Shown here: positions 38,626-50,224 of the stretch, one piece after another | Numbering within the stretch: position 1 is the stretch's first letter | How the letters are laid out: each line of letters starts with the position of its first letter | Assembly (NCBI RefSeq): GCF_014050145.1 | Contig: NZ_JACFYF010000002.1 | Span: 62,001-126,000, forward strand | DNA: 64,000 bases | DNA from: Vibrio marinisediminis | Lineage (GTDB): Bacteria > Pseudomonadota > Gammaproteobacteria > Enterobacterales > Vibrionaceae | Direction: 5' to 3' | The notes under the pieces: model-generated | Seen by the model: only the letters and a program-made list of their open reading frames with translations | Databases searched by the model: none | What the model was told of the DNA's origin: nothing | Position numbers and translations under genes: made by a program

Positions 38626-39165
38626 ATGCTTAACAAGGAAGATACAGGCTTAATCGTGGTCGATATACAAGGCAAGCTCGCTAGTATCGTTGATGAGAGT
38701 GAAGCACTTATCGAAAATTGCACCAAGTTGATCCAAGGAGCTAAAGCTCTTGGACTACCAATAATTTGGCTTGAACAAAATCCAGAAAAACTGGGGAAGA
38801 CCGTCGACAGTGTTGCTGAGCTGATGGGAGAGCAGTCTCCGGTAGAAAAATACACCTTTGACGGGTGCAATGAACCCAATTTCAAGCATGCCCTTAACGA
38901 AGCACAAAAGCACTCTTGGCTGGTGTGTGGCATTGAAGCTCATATTTGTGTGTATCAAACCGCCACACATTTAGCAAATTTGAACTTTGATGTACATGTT
39001 GTTAGCGATTGCGTCTCATCCCGAGACATCAACAACAAACAACTGGCTCTAAATAAGTTCTGTAATGAACGAGTAAAATTAACCGGATTAGAGATGTGTT
39101 TATACGAATTGGTGAAAGACTGTCGAGCCCCAGAATTTAAACTCATTTTAAGTTTGATTAAGTAG
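38626..39165 (+). CDS. Isochorismatase-like cysteine hydrolase
   Basis: A 179-residue hydrolase of the isochorismatase-like family. The Asp-Lys-Cys triad is visible: D in IVVDIQGKLA near residue 13, K in VEKYTFDG near 80, and C in GIEAHICVYQTA near 108, with the non-proline cis peptide region IEA just before it. The short length and absence of entB partners argue against isochorismate as substrate; YcaC- or nicotinamidase-like amide hydrolysis is as likely. AGGAG lies eight bases before the ATG. The gene stands alone. Confidence 0.88.
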   Translation: MLNKEDTGLIVVDIQGKLASIVDESEALIENCTKLIQGAKALGLPIIWLEQNPEKLGKTVDSVAELMGEQSPVEKYTFDGCNEPNFKHALNEAQKHSWLVCGIEAHICVYQTATHLANLNFDVHVVSDCVSSRDINNKQLALNKFCNERVKLTGLEMCLYELVKDCRAPEFKLILSLIK

Positions 39166-39405
39166 GTCACTTAGCACTAAGATATTGTCTAACATTCAAA
39201 ATTTCGTTGTGGTGAAATGATGTTACCCAACTCAAAGGGCGGCTATAGACGTCACCACATTCACTTTCTTAGTCGCGTTCGAGGCATTATCTGATTCATG
39301 TTAAACCGAACAATAAAAATATTTAGCCGTCACTACAAATGAGTGCAATTGAACAATTGTCATTCAGAACTACACTTCTGCTTCGTACTTTGACTATGAA
39401 TACTA

Positions 39406-40722
39406 ATGAATAAGAGCCTCACTCGCATATACAGTCACCATTTCCTGCCTATCATTAAACTATTAACAGTGACCCTGTTGATCGTTGGCTCGTCATATTC
39501 AATTTATAATGCAGCCCTTATCAAACAACTATCTCAGTCAATCATCACTGATTTTAATCAAATTTACTCCATTAGCCGCCGTTTTGCGCAGTATTACAAC
39601 AATACCGATAGTACGCGCCTAACCAAAGGAACGTACGAAAATAATGGTGTAAGTATTATGGTCTCTCAAGATTCCGACGTTAAGATACTCTCGACAGGGG
39701 TTAACAAGCTTCGCTCTCAACTCGAAACCGTCGCACCAAACCACATTTGGACTGTTGCAATTTTCGAACACCCTTCGACCTATGGCCATTTTGACCCTCT
39801 TCGTAAAGAATACGCTGAGCGATATCGTGAATATAAAATCAACGATGTTATGACACGAATCGTTAACCTTGAGCGCTTGGAAAATACCTTTGATCAGTTC
39901 TACGGCTGTAACATCAAGCTGTCTGAACCCTACACAGAACAGGGTTCGAACCAGCGAATACGTACGGTTTACTACCCTGTATACAACGATCGCAAGCTGG
40001 ATGCGTTGCTGGCAATCGATTTAAAAAACAGTTTAGTTGATGCAAAAATCAGACGCTTCAATCAAGACCATTTTACCGTGGCTGACGCAGCACCCCATTG
40101 GCTCGCCTACCGTCAACCCGTCATGATTTCATGTACAGATGCAGAACCCATTTATGTTGGTTTTGGTGCATGGCAAATCTTAGAGCGAATATTGCTACCA
40201 TCGGTATTGATCGCACTATTTTCACACATGCTGATGGTTCTGATTAAGCAAAGACAGCACAGCTTCTACCAAGACAAAATGACCGGATTTTATCGCCGAG
40301 ACTTTTTTGAACCAAGGCTGAAAAAACTCCATACTTTTTCGATGCTCATCATCGACATCGACTTTTTCAAAGCCATTAACGACACTTATGGGCACAAAAA
40401 AGGCGACGATGTGATCACTGAAGTGACTCATCGTATTGCGAGCCAAATAAGAACAAGCGATATGGCTATTCGTTGGGGAGGTGAAGAATTCTTACTATTA
40501 TTCAACAACATGAGCGAAGCGATGTTGCGAGAAAAAGCCGAATCAATCCGAGCGCATGTTGCAAAAGAATCCGTATCAGAATTAAACGTAACAATATCGA
40601 TTGGTGGGGTTCATTTAAGCCAAGGGGATTTCGCTGACGCCTACCGTATCGCTGATGCCGCGTTATACCAATCAAAAGAAAATGGTCGCAACCAAGTAAC
40701 CATTCTAGATGAGACGATATAA
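39406..40722 (+). CDS. Membrane-bound diguanylate cyclase (GGDEF)
   Basis: A 438-residue cyclase making cyclic di-GMP. An N-terminal membrane helix (residues 15-35) precedes a periplasmic sensor domain of about 225 residues, probably Cache-like, then a second helix (about 264-285) and a GGDEF domain. The active site is GGEEF in RWGGEEFLLL; an inhibitory-site RTSD lies five residues earlier. It converges on the HD-GYP/kinase operon, separated by a shared hairpin, so a cyclase and a phosphodiesterase are neighbours. No ribosome-binding site stands out (GAATACTA... before the ATG). Confidence 0.9.
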   Translation: MNKSLTRIYSHHFLPIIKLLTVTLLIVGSSYSIYNAALIKQLSQSIITDFNQIYSISRRFAQYYNNTDSTRLTKGTYENNGVSIMVSQDSDVKILSTGVNKLRSQLETVAPNHIWTVAIFEHPSTYGHFDPLRKEYAERYREYKINDVMTRIVNLERLENTFDQFYGCNIKLSEPYTEQGSNQRIRTVYYPVYNDRKLDALLAIDLKNSLVDAKIRRFNQDHFTVADAAPHWLAYRQPVMISCTDAEPIYVGFGAWQILERILLPSVLIALFSHMLMVLIKQRQHSFYQDKMTGFYRRDFFEPRLKKLHTFSMLIIDIDFFKAINDTYGHKKGDDVITEVTHRIASQIRTSDMAIRWGGEEFLLLFNNMSEAMLREKAESIRAHVAKESVSELNVTISIGGVHLSQGDFADAYRIADAALYQSKENGRNQVTILDETI

Positions 40723-40787
40723 ACGCAGCTTTAAACCAGTTTGAGTCAAGATGTATGGTGCTTAACCAATGGCGTTACACTTTTAGC

Positions 40788-40807
40788 AACGACCACATGT
40801 GGTCGTT
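40788..40807. terminator. Palindromic hairpin between convergent signalling genes
   Basis: A perfect 20-base palindrome AACGACCACA/TGTGGTCGTT lies between the two convergent genes and reaches the stop codon of the leftward one. There is no long T-run, so terminator strength is uncertain; a perfect palindrome can also bind a dimeric protein. Confidence 0.55.
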
Positions 40808-42336
40808 CATGCCGAATCAGCACTCTTCATAGTCAACCTTAGCGTGGTGCCACTATCAGTGGCATCCAGTTGAATTGTTCCTTGCTGAGCTTCGACACAC
40901 AGCTTGGCAGAATACGTACCAACCCCTCTACCCGACTCTTTACTTGAACTAACAAACTTGTCGAAAAAGTGTTCACGAAGCTCGATAGGCACTTGCCCTT
41001 GATTATGTAACGTCACTATCAACTGAGCTTCTTCTTGGTAGGATGTTATCGATATGCTGGATTTATCAGGAGCCGCCTCCAAAGCATTGCTCAACAAATT
41101 GCAAAACATTCTATAACTCAGTAATTCATCCCCAAGGAACGTATGTGTTGGATCCACATCCGTTTTAAACTCAATACTCTTTTGCTTTGCCTTAGCTTGA
41201 AAGCTCACAATAACTTGTTTTAGCGTATCGTCTAAAACAACAGGACCAAGCGTTCGCGAGTAATTCCCCTTATCTAATGCTATTAAAACGGCGTAATTAT
41301 CGATCATATCGGTCAGTGTCGCGGCGCTATCTTCTAGAACTTTTAACTGCGGCGAGTCATTCACTAGGTCTACCAAGGTTGTATGTAAGGCAGTCAATGG
41401 ATTACGAAAATCATGGAAGAAGGTATGCTCTGCTTCATCTCGATGGCGAGAGGATTGGCAAAGATGGTCAATTTGCTCTGTTAATTTCTCTCTTTGAATC
41501 ACCGAATTTATATGTGTTTCAACACGGGCTAATACAATTTCTGGAATCACTGGCTTTTGGATGTAATCAACCGCACCAAGCTTCAAGCCTTTAACAACAT
41601 CATCCGTTTGTGACAACGCCGATACAAAAATGATGGGAATAAACTCAGTGTCAGGGTCCGATTTCAGTGCACGACAAACATCAAGACCATCCATCTCTGG
41701 CATCATAATATCCAAAAGGATCAAATCAGGCTTGTCTGTTTTCGCACAAATATCCAACGCTTGCTGACCACTACGGCAAACTCGGATCTTATAGGTCGGT
41801 TTAAGTAACTCGCCCAAAACCTGCAAATTTGATGGTTCATCATCAACCACCAAAATAGTTCTCGGTCGGTCTTTGTCTACTTGTTCGGATTTATCTTGAT
41901 TACGTTGGATACCATTAGCGCGAATAGGTGAAAAAAAAGCTTTATGTACCCTCTCTCCCAATGTCACTCTTGAAAAAGGCTTAACTAAATATTCAGAAAC
42001 CCCAGCCTCTATTGCTTCAACCACATCACTCTGCTGGAGATTGCCAGTCAACATAATAAATGGCACATTTTTATGCGATTTTGACTCACGTACATGCTTC
42101 AATAACGCCAAACCATCCATTTTTGGCATCTTCCAATCTGAAATGATGATATCAACAGCTTTACGCCCTAAGCACTGTACCGCTTCGTTACCATCTTTGG
42201 CTTGATATATAGTTTGAAATCCAAGCTGTTCAAAAGCACTGCATAGCGTTCGCGTAATCGCTTCAAAATCATCCACTATAAGTACTGACATTCCTTTATA
42301 TGGAGAGTCATAATTTACTCGCTTAAAGTTTTCCAT
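40807..42336 (-). CDS. REC-REC-histidine kinase hybrid protein
   Basis: A 509-residue soluble protein with two receiver domains followed by a kinase core. The first receiver (residues 15-135) has phospho-acceptor D67 in IIISDWKMP; the second (158-280) has D209 in LILLDIMMP. The kinase part has the H box FFHDFRNPLTAL (H308), the N box NLLSNALEAAP and a degenerate G region GVGTYSAKL. No sensor or membrane segment is present, so input must come from phosphotransfer, probably from the large hybrid kinase of the same operon. It begins 25 bases after the HD-GYP gene. Confidence 0.9.
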   Translation of the reverse strand: MENFKRVNYDSPYKGMSVLIVDDFEAITRTLCSAFEQLGFQTIYQAKDGNEAVQCLGRKAVDIIISDWKMPKMDGLALLKHVRESKSHKNVPFIMLTGNLQQSDVVEAIEAGVSEYLVKPFSRVTLGERVHKAFFSPIRANGIQRNQDKSEQVDKDRPRTILVVDDEPSNLQVLGELLKPTYKIRVCRSGQQALDICAKTDKPDLILLDIMMPEMDGLDVCRALKSDPDTEFIPIIFVSALSQTDDVVKGLKLGAVDYIQKPVIPEIVLARVETHINSVIQREKLTEQIDHLCQSSRHRDEAEHTFFHDFRNPLTALHTTLVDLVNDSPQLKVLEDSAATLTDMIDNYAVLIALDKGNYSRTLGPVVLDDTLKQVIVSFQAKAKQKSIEFKTDVDPTHTFLGDELLSYRMFCNLLSNALEAAPDKSSISITSYQEEAQLIVTLHNQGQVPIELREHFFDKFVSSSKESGRGVGTYSAKLCVEAQQGTIQLDATDSGTTLRLTMKSADSA

Positions 42337-42361
42337 CCCTAGTTCCCTTATGCGGTTAATG

Positions 42362-43459
42362 CTAATCGCTTAATACATCCCGGTAAGTTTCTGCTATATC
42401 TCTAAATTTATCCGCATTGGCGATAAACACATCCACCAATATAGGGTCAAAATGGCTACCTCTGCCCTCCCAAATCATTCCGACAGATGTTTCATGACTA
42501 AATGCTGGTTTGTATACTCTCTCAGAAATCAGGGCATCGTAGACGTCCGCTATCGCCATAATTCGTGCCGATAACGGAATATCCTCACCACTCAGCCCTT
42601 GTGGATACCCAGAGCCATCCCACTTTTCATGGTGTGAATAGGCAATTTCCTTAGCAAAGACCAGAAAGTTGTCCGCATAATGTAATGACCCTTCAGCAGC
42701 ACAAATCGCATCATAGCCATATACTGCGTGATTCTTCATTTCTTCAAACTCATCGTGAGTTAAGCTGCCAGGCTTAAGCAATATACAATCAGCAATGCCG
42801 ACCTTGCCAATATCATGCAAAGGTGCGGATTTTGCCATAGCGCTAATCACGCTAGGCTGTAGATACGCTTGATATTTATCTAGCAAAGCAAGTTCACGCG
42901 CGAGTGTCTCAACATATTTCTGCGTACGTCTTATGTGGTTTCCTGTTTCAGGGTCGCGTGACTCTGCCAGCGCCCCCATTGCAACCATGACAACATCTTG
43001 CAAGTCATTAAGTCGCTGGGTACGTTCCAATACCTTCTTTTCTAACATCTCATTTTGCTGAAAAAGCTGGTCTTTTGATGCTTTAAGAAGTAAGTGATTT
43101 TTAACTCGTTCTTTTAAAATGGCAGGACTTATGGGTTTGGTGATGTAATCTACCGCCCCTAGCGCCAAGCCTTTGGTTTCATCCACTTCTTGAGATTTAG
43201 CGGTCAGAAAAATAACCGGAATATCTCGCGTTTCAGCACAAGCTTTTAGCTGTTTGCAGACTTGGTAACCATCAATATCTGGCATCATAATGTCGAGCAA
43301 TATCAGATCTGGCTTTCTCTTCTCAATAATCTTGAAAGCAACCGTTGCATTCAACGCCGCTTGAACTAGGTAGTCCTCAGCCAAAACGCCTTTTACGACT
43401 TCAATATTTGTTGGCGTGTCATCCACTGCCAATATGGTTGCCTTGTTGTTATTATCCAT
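42362..43459 (-). CDS. HD-GYP response regulator, c-di-GMP phosphodiesterase
   Basis: A 365-residue RpfG-like protein. The receiver domain (residues 7-125) has D56 in LILLDIMMPDIDG. A coiled-coil linker leads to the HD-GYP domain, with APLHDIGKVGIAD (H215, D216) and HHEKWDGSGYPQGL holding the GYP signature at 284-286. All metal ligands I can place are intact, so it should hydrolyse cyclic di-GMP when phosphorylated. It lies 13 bases downstream of the hybrid kinase gene and 25 upstream of the REC-REC-kinase gene, in one operon. Confidence 0.93.
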   Translation of the reverse strand: MDNNNKATILAVDDTPTNIEVVKGVLAEDYLVQAALNATVAFKIIEKRKPDLILLDIMMPDIDGYQVCKQLKACAETRDIPVIFLTAKSQEVDETKGLALGAVDYITKPISPAILKERVKNHLLLKASKDQLFQQNEMLEKKVLERTQRLNDLQDVVMVAMGALAESRDPETGNHIRRTQKYVETLARELALLDKYQAYLQPSVISAMAKSAPLHDIGKVGIADCILLKPGSLTHDEFEEMKNHAVYGYDAICAAEGSLHYADNFLVFAKEIAYSHHEKWDGSGYPQGLSGEDIPLSARIMAIADVYDALISERVYKPAFSHETSVGMIWEGRGSHFDPILVDVFIANADKFRDIAETYRDVLSD

Positions 43460-43472
43460 ATTTCACTCTCTT

Positions 43473-46400
43473 TTAGGCGTTAGTTTCTCGCTTCAACTGT
43501 TCAATCAATTGCGCCCCGGTTTCAAAATCATAACTACTTAACGGCTCTCTAAGCCGGTTTAGTTGTTGCTTCAGTTCATCAGAAAAGTTTGACTCCAACG
43601 CATCGTCTAATACATCAATCACCGTAGAATCAAACAATTCAATTTTTCCTTCTATGTCAGCCAATAACTCACTGTATGAAAGTACGCTCTCTGGTTCTGT
43701 ACTCTCTAAATCGATTGAAAGTGTCAGTTCTTCAATCAAGGGGATGGCGGCTTCAAAATCATAGTTTGCTAATGCATTTAAGATTTTATTCACTAGCGAT
43801 TGATCAAGATTAGAGCCCGCGTTTGCCAATAGTTCATCAAACGTGTCCACGGCTGCGCTATCAAAGTCATCTAACTGTTGATGGATCTGGCGGGCGAGTT
43901 GTTGGAATTTATTGCGGTCAAACTCTGGTTTGCTCTGCGTAACCGGATCACGACTACGCTCTAATGCCACTGATATTGCCAAAACCATTTTTTCGACTAA
44001 CTGCCCTACATCCTCTAACATCTGTCTCTCAACCGTACTTAATTCACAACGGCTTTGAGATTGCTGCTCTGCGAGGCTATGCTCCAACGCTTCTGTAGGA
44101 GCGACGAGATAATTAGCGCCTATATTGCCCGCAATACCTTTTAGCGAATGCACCGCAATGACCGCTGACTCAATTTGCTGAGCCTCTATTGCTTCATTGA
44201 CTCGTGCGACGATATCACTCTCACTTTGAACCACATTCGCTAGCGCCTTTTTGTAGGCTTTCACATTTCCAGCCATCCGTGCTAGCGCATTTTCTGTATC
44301 AAAATCCTCTATTTCAAATGCTTGTTGTAAATCGTCCTGCACTACCTCTGGGGCAAAGTGACCCGTAGGCTTAATCCACTTTGTTAACGTTTGAAACACT
44401 TGGTTTGGATTAATAGGCTTTGAGAGGTGGTCATTCATCCCGGCAGCTAGGCACTTTTCTCTATCGCCTGACATCGCATTTGCTGTCATAGCAACAATAG
44501 GCAGTTGATCGTACTTACCTGATTCTCTAATGACCCGACAGGCTTGATAGCCGTCCATCACAGGCATTTGAATATCCATCAACACTAAATCAAATGAATC
44601 AGTCGCCACTTTATCAACGGCTTCTTGACCGTTATTTGCGGTGACAACGTCTAAACCCGTAAGCTCTAAAAGCTCAATCGCTATTTGTTGGTTAATCGCA
44701 TTATCTTCTACCAATAACACCCGAGCCCCTGCGATACCTTGAGCAATAGAGAGGTCAATTTTGTTTGAAAAAGCTTGCGGTTCCGTGCTACCACCTTCTT
44801 TTCTCATCACACTCAGCAATGTATCAAGTAAGGTCGACGAACTCACAGGTTTAGTCAGAGAGGCGTCTAACTTCAAGCCATTCAAATGTTCATGCATTTC
44901 ATCTTTGTCGTACGCGGTTACCATGACAAAGTACGGTGGGGTCGAGATTTGTGGCAATTGAGTGATTTGTCTTCCGAGCTCCAAACCGTCCATATTCGGC
45001 ATTTTCCAATCGGCAAGAATCACATCGAACGGCTGGCTAGTCTGTTGAGCCGAGATGATTTTTTCCAGCGCCTCAGCACCAGATGAAGCAAGGTCAGCTT
45101 TAAAACCAAGGCTCTGACACAGATTCAGCAAAATCTCACGGGCAGCAACGCTATCATCCACTATCAACACTGACACATTTTCTAAACGTGTTGCGGCATC
45201 CAAACTCTGTCGCTGAATGTTGCTAGAAAGTCCAAACTTGGCAGAAAAGAAAAACGTACTGCCTTTTCCTCTCTCACTCTCAACCCAAATAGACCCCTTC
45301 ATCATCTCTGCCAAGGTTTTACTGATCGTTAGACCCAGACCTGTACCACCATATTTACGCGTCGTAGAAGCGTCAGCTTGGCTAAATGATTGGAATAGGC
45401 GTGAAATTTGTTCTCCAGTCATGCCTATTCCTGTATCTGTAACTGAGAATTGAACTAAAACCTCCTCTCCTACTACCTGCTTCAATTCAGCCTTAACGAT
45501 GATTTCACCTTGGTCAGTAAACTTAATCGCATTATTGCTCAGGTTTAACAGCACTTGCCCCAGCCTTAAGGGGTCACCAATAAGGTGAATCGGCAATTGA
45601 GGGTCAAGATCAACCAAGAGTTCTAAACCCTTCTCTTGACATCGTTGAGACACAACTTGCACAAGATGATCTATCGAACCTTGCAAATTAAATTCTGTCT
45701 GTTCCAAATCCAACTTACCGGCTTCAATCTTAGAGAAATCAAGAATGTCATTAATAATCCCGAGCAGCGATTCTGCTGAGATTTGAATCTTGCTTATATA
45801 GTCCGCTTGCTTCTTATTGAGGTCGGTCTGCATTGCCAAGTAGCTCATGCCGATGATGGCGTTCATTGGTGTACGGATTTCATGGCTCATGTTGGCAAGA
45901 AAATCACTCTTCGCTTGTGTCGCTTCTTCGGCCTTTTGCTTCGCTAACATTAACTCGCGCTCAGCTTCTTTTCGCTCCGTCGCATCTCGTACGATACCAG
46001 TGAACAGATGCTCCCCATCAAGAATGGCTTCACTAATCGCGATTTCTAGATCTATTTTTCCGCCTGATTTTTTGTAGCCGGTAAATTCCATCAATAGATT
46101 TTGGTTCGAGTCATCTTTATCGGCATGCTCTAGGTAAACCGTATGATAGGGTCTATCGATCAAGCAATTGATTGGGGTTGAGTGCTTTAAAATTTCACTT
46201 GCACTGTAATTGAATATCTCTTCCGCTGCTGGGCTGAACTCTACGATGACACCGTCGCTATTCACGACCACAATTCCATCTGATGCATTGTCGATGATGG
46301 TGCGAGTTCGTTGAGCGTTGATCTGCAATTCGATAGTACGCTGTTTAACTTGCCGCTCTAACTCCACTTGATTACGCGCTAAACCGCTGGTTGCACGCGT

Positions 46401-48884
46401 GCCTACTCGTAGAGTGAATATGCTCGTTCCTAGCATCAGCACCAAGGCTATTGCTAGAATTGACCAAACTGTTAACTTAAACGTGCTAAGTAGCGCGAAT
46501 GCCTCCGCTACATCCATTTCAGCTGTAACACCAAGATTAAGATCGTCATCCCAGATCCAATTACCAACGACAGGGATACCGCGGTAGTCGTTATAACCGA
46601 CCAAATCTCTACCAGACGTTTTTTCACTAATGCTTTGCGCCATTCGAGTTAATGACCAATTAGCATCAGCTTTCTTAGGCTCAGAAAACAAATCGACACC
46701 AGGGTCTGCCACACGAATATTCAGTGACGAATGCTGTTGACTGTCAATCAAACCAATTTGTTTTAACTGGTCTTCAAATCGCACATTCGACAGAAGCAAA
46801 CCCGAACGATCGACTGCGTATGTTTCACCACTTTTACCAATAAACCCAGCCGATAAAATGGAGGAGAAGACCCCCTGGAAGTTAACCCGCTTAGTTAATA
46901 CGGCAATAGTGTCACCATTCGCATTGATGACAGGGACGGCGAAAAACATCGTGGGTGGATTCAACTCATCGTCGGTTTCATTGAGAGTGATATCTGATTT
47001 GATCGGAGGGATAAATACCCCTTTCCCATCCAATGCCGCCGCCATTAAATCGGGGCGCTGTAACTCAATTAAATTGACCGAACCAATATTGGTATCTCGC
47101 CGAGAGGACAAACTGATGTTATCGGGGGAAATAATAAAATAGCCAAATGAGCCAGAAATGCCGGTACGACCTTCAATAAACTGCCTAATTTGCTGCTGTA
47201 GCGGAGAATTAATCAACGCATCAGGCGTTCGTTCTACGTTGAGTAGTTTGTCGACTAAGTCCACTAACTGTGGATTACGCCCTAACTGCCCTAGACTTTC
47301 CAGCTCAATATCAACCCAGCCAACAATTCGCTTATGTGCTGATGCCAGAACTGTCGATAAACTGTGGTTTATTGATTCAACGCTTTGTCTTTCCGCATGA
47401 CGAGTCACTATCAAAACGGTGGTGATCAATGCGGCGCACAAAACGATCTGCACCACCATAATGGAACGCTTGAAGCTCTTGCTACCAAATTTCTTAGCTA
47501 ACTCTTTATCACTCACCTTAAAGACACGGGAAATAAGAACCATCAAGATGAGAGTAAGGATCACCGCTGCGGCGATAACATATCGCAATGAGTCGACCAA
47601 GTTTACGCCATCAATATCAGTCGCTATTGCGCTATGAGTCTGATACCAGTCATTCTTGGTCAAAATCACTTCTCGCAGATCAAGTGAATCTAACCCTTTT
47701 TGAAGAATAGAGTGCAGCAGTGGCGATTGATTGTGCGACCATAAGTGCAATGCGGATGGCGAAACAACATCCTCATCAATCGCACGCAGACCAGTAATGT
47801 TGTTTTTATCAAGCCAATTTAGCACTACCGTTTCTGCATCCAATACCGCATCAGCACGGCCATTCAGTACGGCATTAATCGCTTCATCGATACCCGAGGT
47901 CTCAAGCACTTTAATATTGGGATAGAGATCTTTCACTTTTTCAATGGTTGCATACCCAGATGAGATCGCAATCGTGGCGTTGGCAAGGTCGGAAACTCGC
48001 TTCAAATGTTGGTCACGCTGTTGAACAAAGTAAAGCTCTCGAACGAGAAAGTAGGGTGTGGTGAATTGCCCGTAACGTTTACGTACTTCACTTTTGTATG
48101 CATGAGGTAATAGATCTATCTCTCCCTTTTTAAAAGCGGATAACAGTGCACTCCACTCCCCTTGCACGAACTCAAACTGCAACCCAGAATCTTGCGCGAT
48201 TTGGCTTACAATATCGCCGGAAAGTCCGGCCAACTCTCCGTCACTGTCGGTGTACAACATCGGTGGCCAGTTTTCTATTCCAACCTTAACAACATTGTTT
48301 TTAATCCATTGCTCTTCACGATCAGATAAACTCAACAAGCTTCGTTGGCTACTCGTTTCTATTCGCTGTTCTATTCGCTGAGCTAGTGTGAGTAGTACTT
48401 GCATATATAGCTCTTTATACGCATGGTACTCTTGATGATTGATCAGCAGCATGGCTTCATTGCGTAGCCCTACTTTCACCAAGTCTATCGCTTGCATTTC
48501 AAGCCCTACTAACTCAAAACGCGCTGCCTCTAGTTCACTAACAATCTGAAGGTCACTTTCTGCCTGGCTAGCAAGCAATGCATTTATGAGTTCTGTTAGT
48601 CTTGGCTCGTAATCTAAATAGCGGTCGAGCCATTTATCATCACCTGAAAAAACGTGGCTTAAGATAGAAGAAGTGAGTACTTCATCTAAGTATTTCAGTT
48701 CAACAACCATGTTTTGTACTTGAGCTTGCGTCAGGTCGCCACCTAAGGAAGCAGGAATACCATCAAACTCAGTCGCACTACCAACACGAGAAATCGCAAA
48801 CAACCCAAATAATAAAAACATCAAACATTTGGTTGATATTTTTAACGGCGACTTTCTCACTGCGCCTCGCACAAACCACATCAT
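43473..48884 (-). CDS. Giant hybrid sensor histidine kinase, about 1800 residues
   Basis: A multidomain membrane kinase. Approximate order: signal/membrane helix (20-37), helical segment (45-195), periplasmic substrate-binding domain of the SBP_bac_3/BvgS type (198-415), membrane helices (435-455 and 475-495), dCache-like periplasmic domain (505-795), membrane helix (805-825), PAS (860-970), HisKA with H1001 in [14 protein letters not shown], HATPase with NNAIKF and GGTGLGL boxes, receiver 1 (D1292), receiver 2 (D1437), HPt with H1579 in VHSLKG, and two tandem 65-residue C-terminal repeats. It should sense two periplasmic signals and relay phosphate to the operon's HD-GYP regulator. ATG 48884 has AGG at eight bases; a GTG three codons earlier is possible. 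Confidence 0.93.
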   Translation of the reverse strand: MMWFVRGAVRKSPLKISTKCLMFLLFGLFAISRVGSATEFDGIPASLGGDLTQAQVQNMVVELKYLDEVLTSSILSHVFSGDDKWLDRYLDYEPRLTELINALLASQAESDLQIVSELEAARFELVGLEMQAIDLVKVGLRNEAMLLINHQEYHAYKELYMQVLLTLAQRIEQRIETSSQRSLLSLSDREEQWIKNNVVKVGIENWPPMLYTDSDGELAGLSGDIVSQIAQDSGLQFEFVQGEWSALLSAFKKGEIDLLPHAYKSEVRKRYGQFTTPYFLVRELYFVQQRDQHLKRVSDLANATIAISSGYATIEKVKDLYPNIKVLETSGIDEAINAVLNGRADAVLDAETVVLNWLDKNNITGLRAIDEDVVSPSALHLWSHNQSPLLHSILQKGLDSLDLREVILTKNDWYQTHSAIATDIDGVNLVDSLRYVIAAAVILTLILMVLISRVFKVSDKELAKKFGSKSFKRSIMVVQIVLCAALITTVLIVTRHAERQSVESINHSLSTVLASAHKRIVGWVDIELESLGQLGRNPQLVDLVDKLLNVERTPDALINSPLQQQIRQFIEGRTGISGSFGYFIISPDNISLSSRRDTNIGSVNLIELQRPDLMAAALDGKGVFIPPIKSDITLNETDDELNPPTMFFAVPVINANGDTIAVLTKRVNFQGVFSSILSAGFIGKSGETYAVDRSGLLLSNVRFEDQLKQIGLIDSQQHSSLNIRVADPGVDLFSEPKKADANWSLTRMAQSISEKTSGRDLVGYNDYRGIPVVGNWIWDDDLNLGVTAEMDVAEAFALLSTFKLTVWSILAIALVLMLGTSIFTLRVGTRATSGLARNQVELERQVKQRTIELQINAQRTRTIIDNASDGIVVVNSDGVIVEFSPAAEEIFNYSASEILKHSTPINCLIDRPYHTVYLEHADKDDSNQNLLMEFTGYKKSGGKIDLEIAISEAILDGEHLFTGIVRDATERKEAERELMLAKQKAEEATQAKSDFLANMSHEIRTPMNAIIGMSYLAMQTDLNKKQADYISKIQISAESLLGIINDILDFSKIEAGKLDLEQTEFNLQGSIDHLVQVVSQRCQEKGLELLVDLDPQLPIHLIGDPLRLGQVLLNLSNNAIKFTDQGEIIVKAELKQVVGEEVLVQFSVTDTGIGMTGEQISRLFQSFSQADASTTRKYGGTGLGLTISKTLAEMMKGSIWVESERGKGSTFFFSAKFGLSSNIQRQSLDAATRLENVSVLIVDDSVAAREILLNLCQSLGFKADLASSGAEALEKIISAQQTSQPFDVILADWKMPNMDGLELGRQITQLPQISTPPYFVMVTAYDKDEMHEHLNGLKLDASLTKPVSSSTLLDTLLSVMRKEGGSTEPQAFSNKIDLSIAQGIAGARVLLVEDNAINQQIAIELLELTGLDVVTANNGQEAVDKVATDSFDLVLMDIQMPVMDGYQACRVIRESGKYDQLPIVAMTANAMSGDREKCLAAGMNDHLSKPINPNQVFQTLTKWIKPTGHFAPEVVQDDLQQAFEIEDFDTENALARMAGNVKAYKKALANVVQSESDIVARVNEAIEAQQIESAVIAVHSLKGIAGNIGANYLVAPTEALEHSLAEQQSQSRCELSTVERQMLEDVGQLVEKMVLAISVALERSRDPVTQSKPEFDRNKFQQLARQIHQQLDDFDSAAVDTFDELLANAGSNLDQSLVNKILNALANYDFEAAIPLIEELTLSIDLESTEPESVLSYSELLADIEGKIELFDSTVIDVLDDALESNFSDELKQQLNRLREPLSSYDFETGAQLIEQLKRETNA
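43488..43926 (-). repeat. Tandem C-terminal protein repeat in the hybrid kinase
   Basis: Two units of about 65 residues follow the HPt domain. Each has FDS...D..D, a run of spaced leucines, then [17 protein letters not shown] in the first and [17 protein letters not shown] in the second. The units align without large gaps. Confidence 0.75.
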
Positions 48885-49032
48885 TATACGCACCTATAAA
48901 TAACCGCCATCACAAAAAAACGTAGAATATGCAGGTTATTTCATCAAGTGGTTTCATAGCATTGATTTACATAATGTGTACTCGGTATGCACTTATTTTT
49001 TGATAACGAGGATGCGTCCACATTATAGAAAT

Positions 49033-49060
49033 AAAAAAAGCAGCCATTTGGCTGCTTTTT
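49033..49060. terminator. Terminator between rluB and the hybrid kinase promoter region
   Basis: The stem AGCAGCC/GGCTGCT with loop ATTT is flanked by an A-run and a T-run, so it works in both directions. Its main use is to end the leftward rluB transcript. Confidence 0.88.
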
Positions 49061-49083
49061 AATTTGTCTGCGTAATCGTTTGA

Positions 49084-50097
49084 CTAACGTTGTTTTTTGT
49101 TGCGTGTACTCGGCGTACCACCGCTATTTTGCTTGTTGCGAGAACCTGGAGCACCAGCACCACTCTTTGGCTTGCTGCGTGGGTTTGTCGCATCCGCTGC
49201 CTTTGGCTTACGGCGTGAAGGGTTATTGCTGCGACCTTTTGGCGTGCTTACACGCTCTTCGTGACGCTTAACCGCACGACGAATCTTCTGGCTACGCGAA
49301 CGTTCACGTTTACGAGAAGTTGCATCTTTACTTTCATCAAGCATGGTTTCACGCTCAGGACGCAGTTCAACTAATTCACGTAAGTAGTTCACGTCTTTTA
49401 GCGTTAGCTCCATCCAACCGCCGCGAGGCAATTTTTTATCTAGGTAGATGTCACCATAACGAACACGTTTTAGACGGCTAACCGTTGTCTCTTGTGATTC
49501 CCACAAACGACGAACTTCACGGTTACGACCTTCGTTGATCGCGACGTAGAAAGTATGGTTCATACCTTCACCACCTGCGTAAACAACATCTTCAAAACGC
49601 GCCATGCCATCTTCTAGTTCAACACCGCGAACAAGATTCTTAACTTTCTGCTCATTTACTTCACCAAATACACGTACAAGGTATTCACGCTCAACTTGGC
49701 GGCTTGGGTGCATTAGACGGTTAGCAAGCTCACCATCTGTCGTAAATAGTAGAAGACCAGATGTGTTAGCATCCAGACGACCAACAGAAATCCAACGTGA
49801 ACCGCGGATTTTTGGCAGACGATCAAATACTGTGCGACGACCTTCAGGATCGTGACGAGTACAAAGTTCACCTTCTGGCTTGTAATATGCCAGTACGCGA
49901 CAAACTACTTCTTCCGAAGCTTTTACCGAAACAACATGTCCATCAATACGAACGATAGCGCTGTCGTCTTCTAGGCGTTCGCCTAGCTTAGCAACCATAC
50001 CGCCCACACTTACTCGACCAGCTTTAATCAACGCTTCTAATTCGCGTCGAGAGCCGTGCCCAGCACGTGCCAATATTTTCTGAAGTTTTTCGTTCAT
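49084..50097 (-). CDS. rluB: 23S rRNA pseudouridine synthase RluB
   Basis: This enzyme makes pseudouridine at position 2605 (E. coli numbering) of 23S rRNA. An S4 RNA-binding domain (residues 1-60, [22 protein letters not shown]) precedes the synthase domain. The catalytic aspartate is in [23 protein letters not shown], and the [14 protein letters not shown] motif marks the RluB/RsuA family. The last 70 residues are a basic, low-complexity tail (repeats of SRNK and SRKPK) that may bind RNA. The ATG is preceded by AGG. It lies downstream of rnm and yciO, as in enterobacteria. Confidence 0.95.
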   Translation of the reverse strand: MNEKLQKILARAGHGSRRELEALIKAGRVSVGGMVAKLGERLEDDSAIVRIDGHVVSVKASEEVVCRVLAYYKPEGELCTRHDPEGRRTVFDRLPKIRGSRWISVGRLDANTSGLLLFTTDGELANRLMHPSRQVEREYLVRVFGEVNEQKVKNLVRGVELEDGMARFEDVVYAGGEGMNHTFYVAINEGRNREVRRLWESQETTVSRLKRVRYGDIYLDKKLPRGGWMELTLKDVNYLRELVELRPERETMLDESKDATSRKRERSRSQKIRRAVKRHEERVSTPKGRSNNPSRRKPKAADATNPRSKPKSGAGAPGSRNKQNSGGTPSTRNKKQR

Positions 50098-50224
50098 CTA
50101 TCTACCTATGTGTCGTCTTCTCAGACGTCGAATGAAATAAGCGACCTAATTTCGCGGTCGCGTAATATATCAAACACCTTGGCTGAAATCACCAAATTTC
50201 AGCCAAATTATAGCAGGATTTTTA

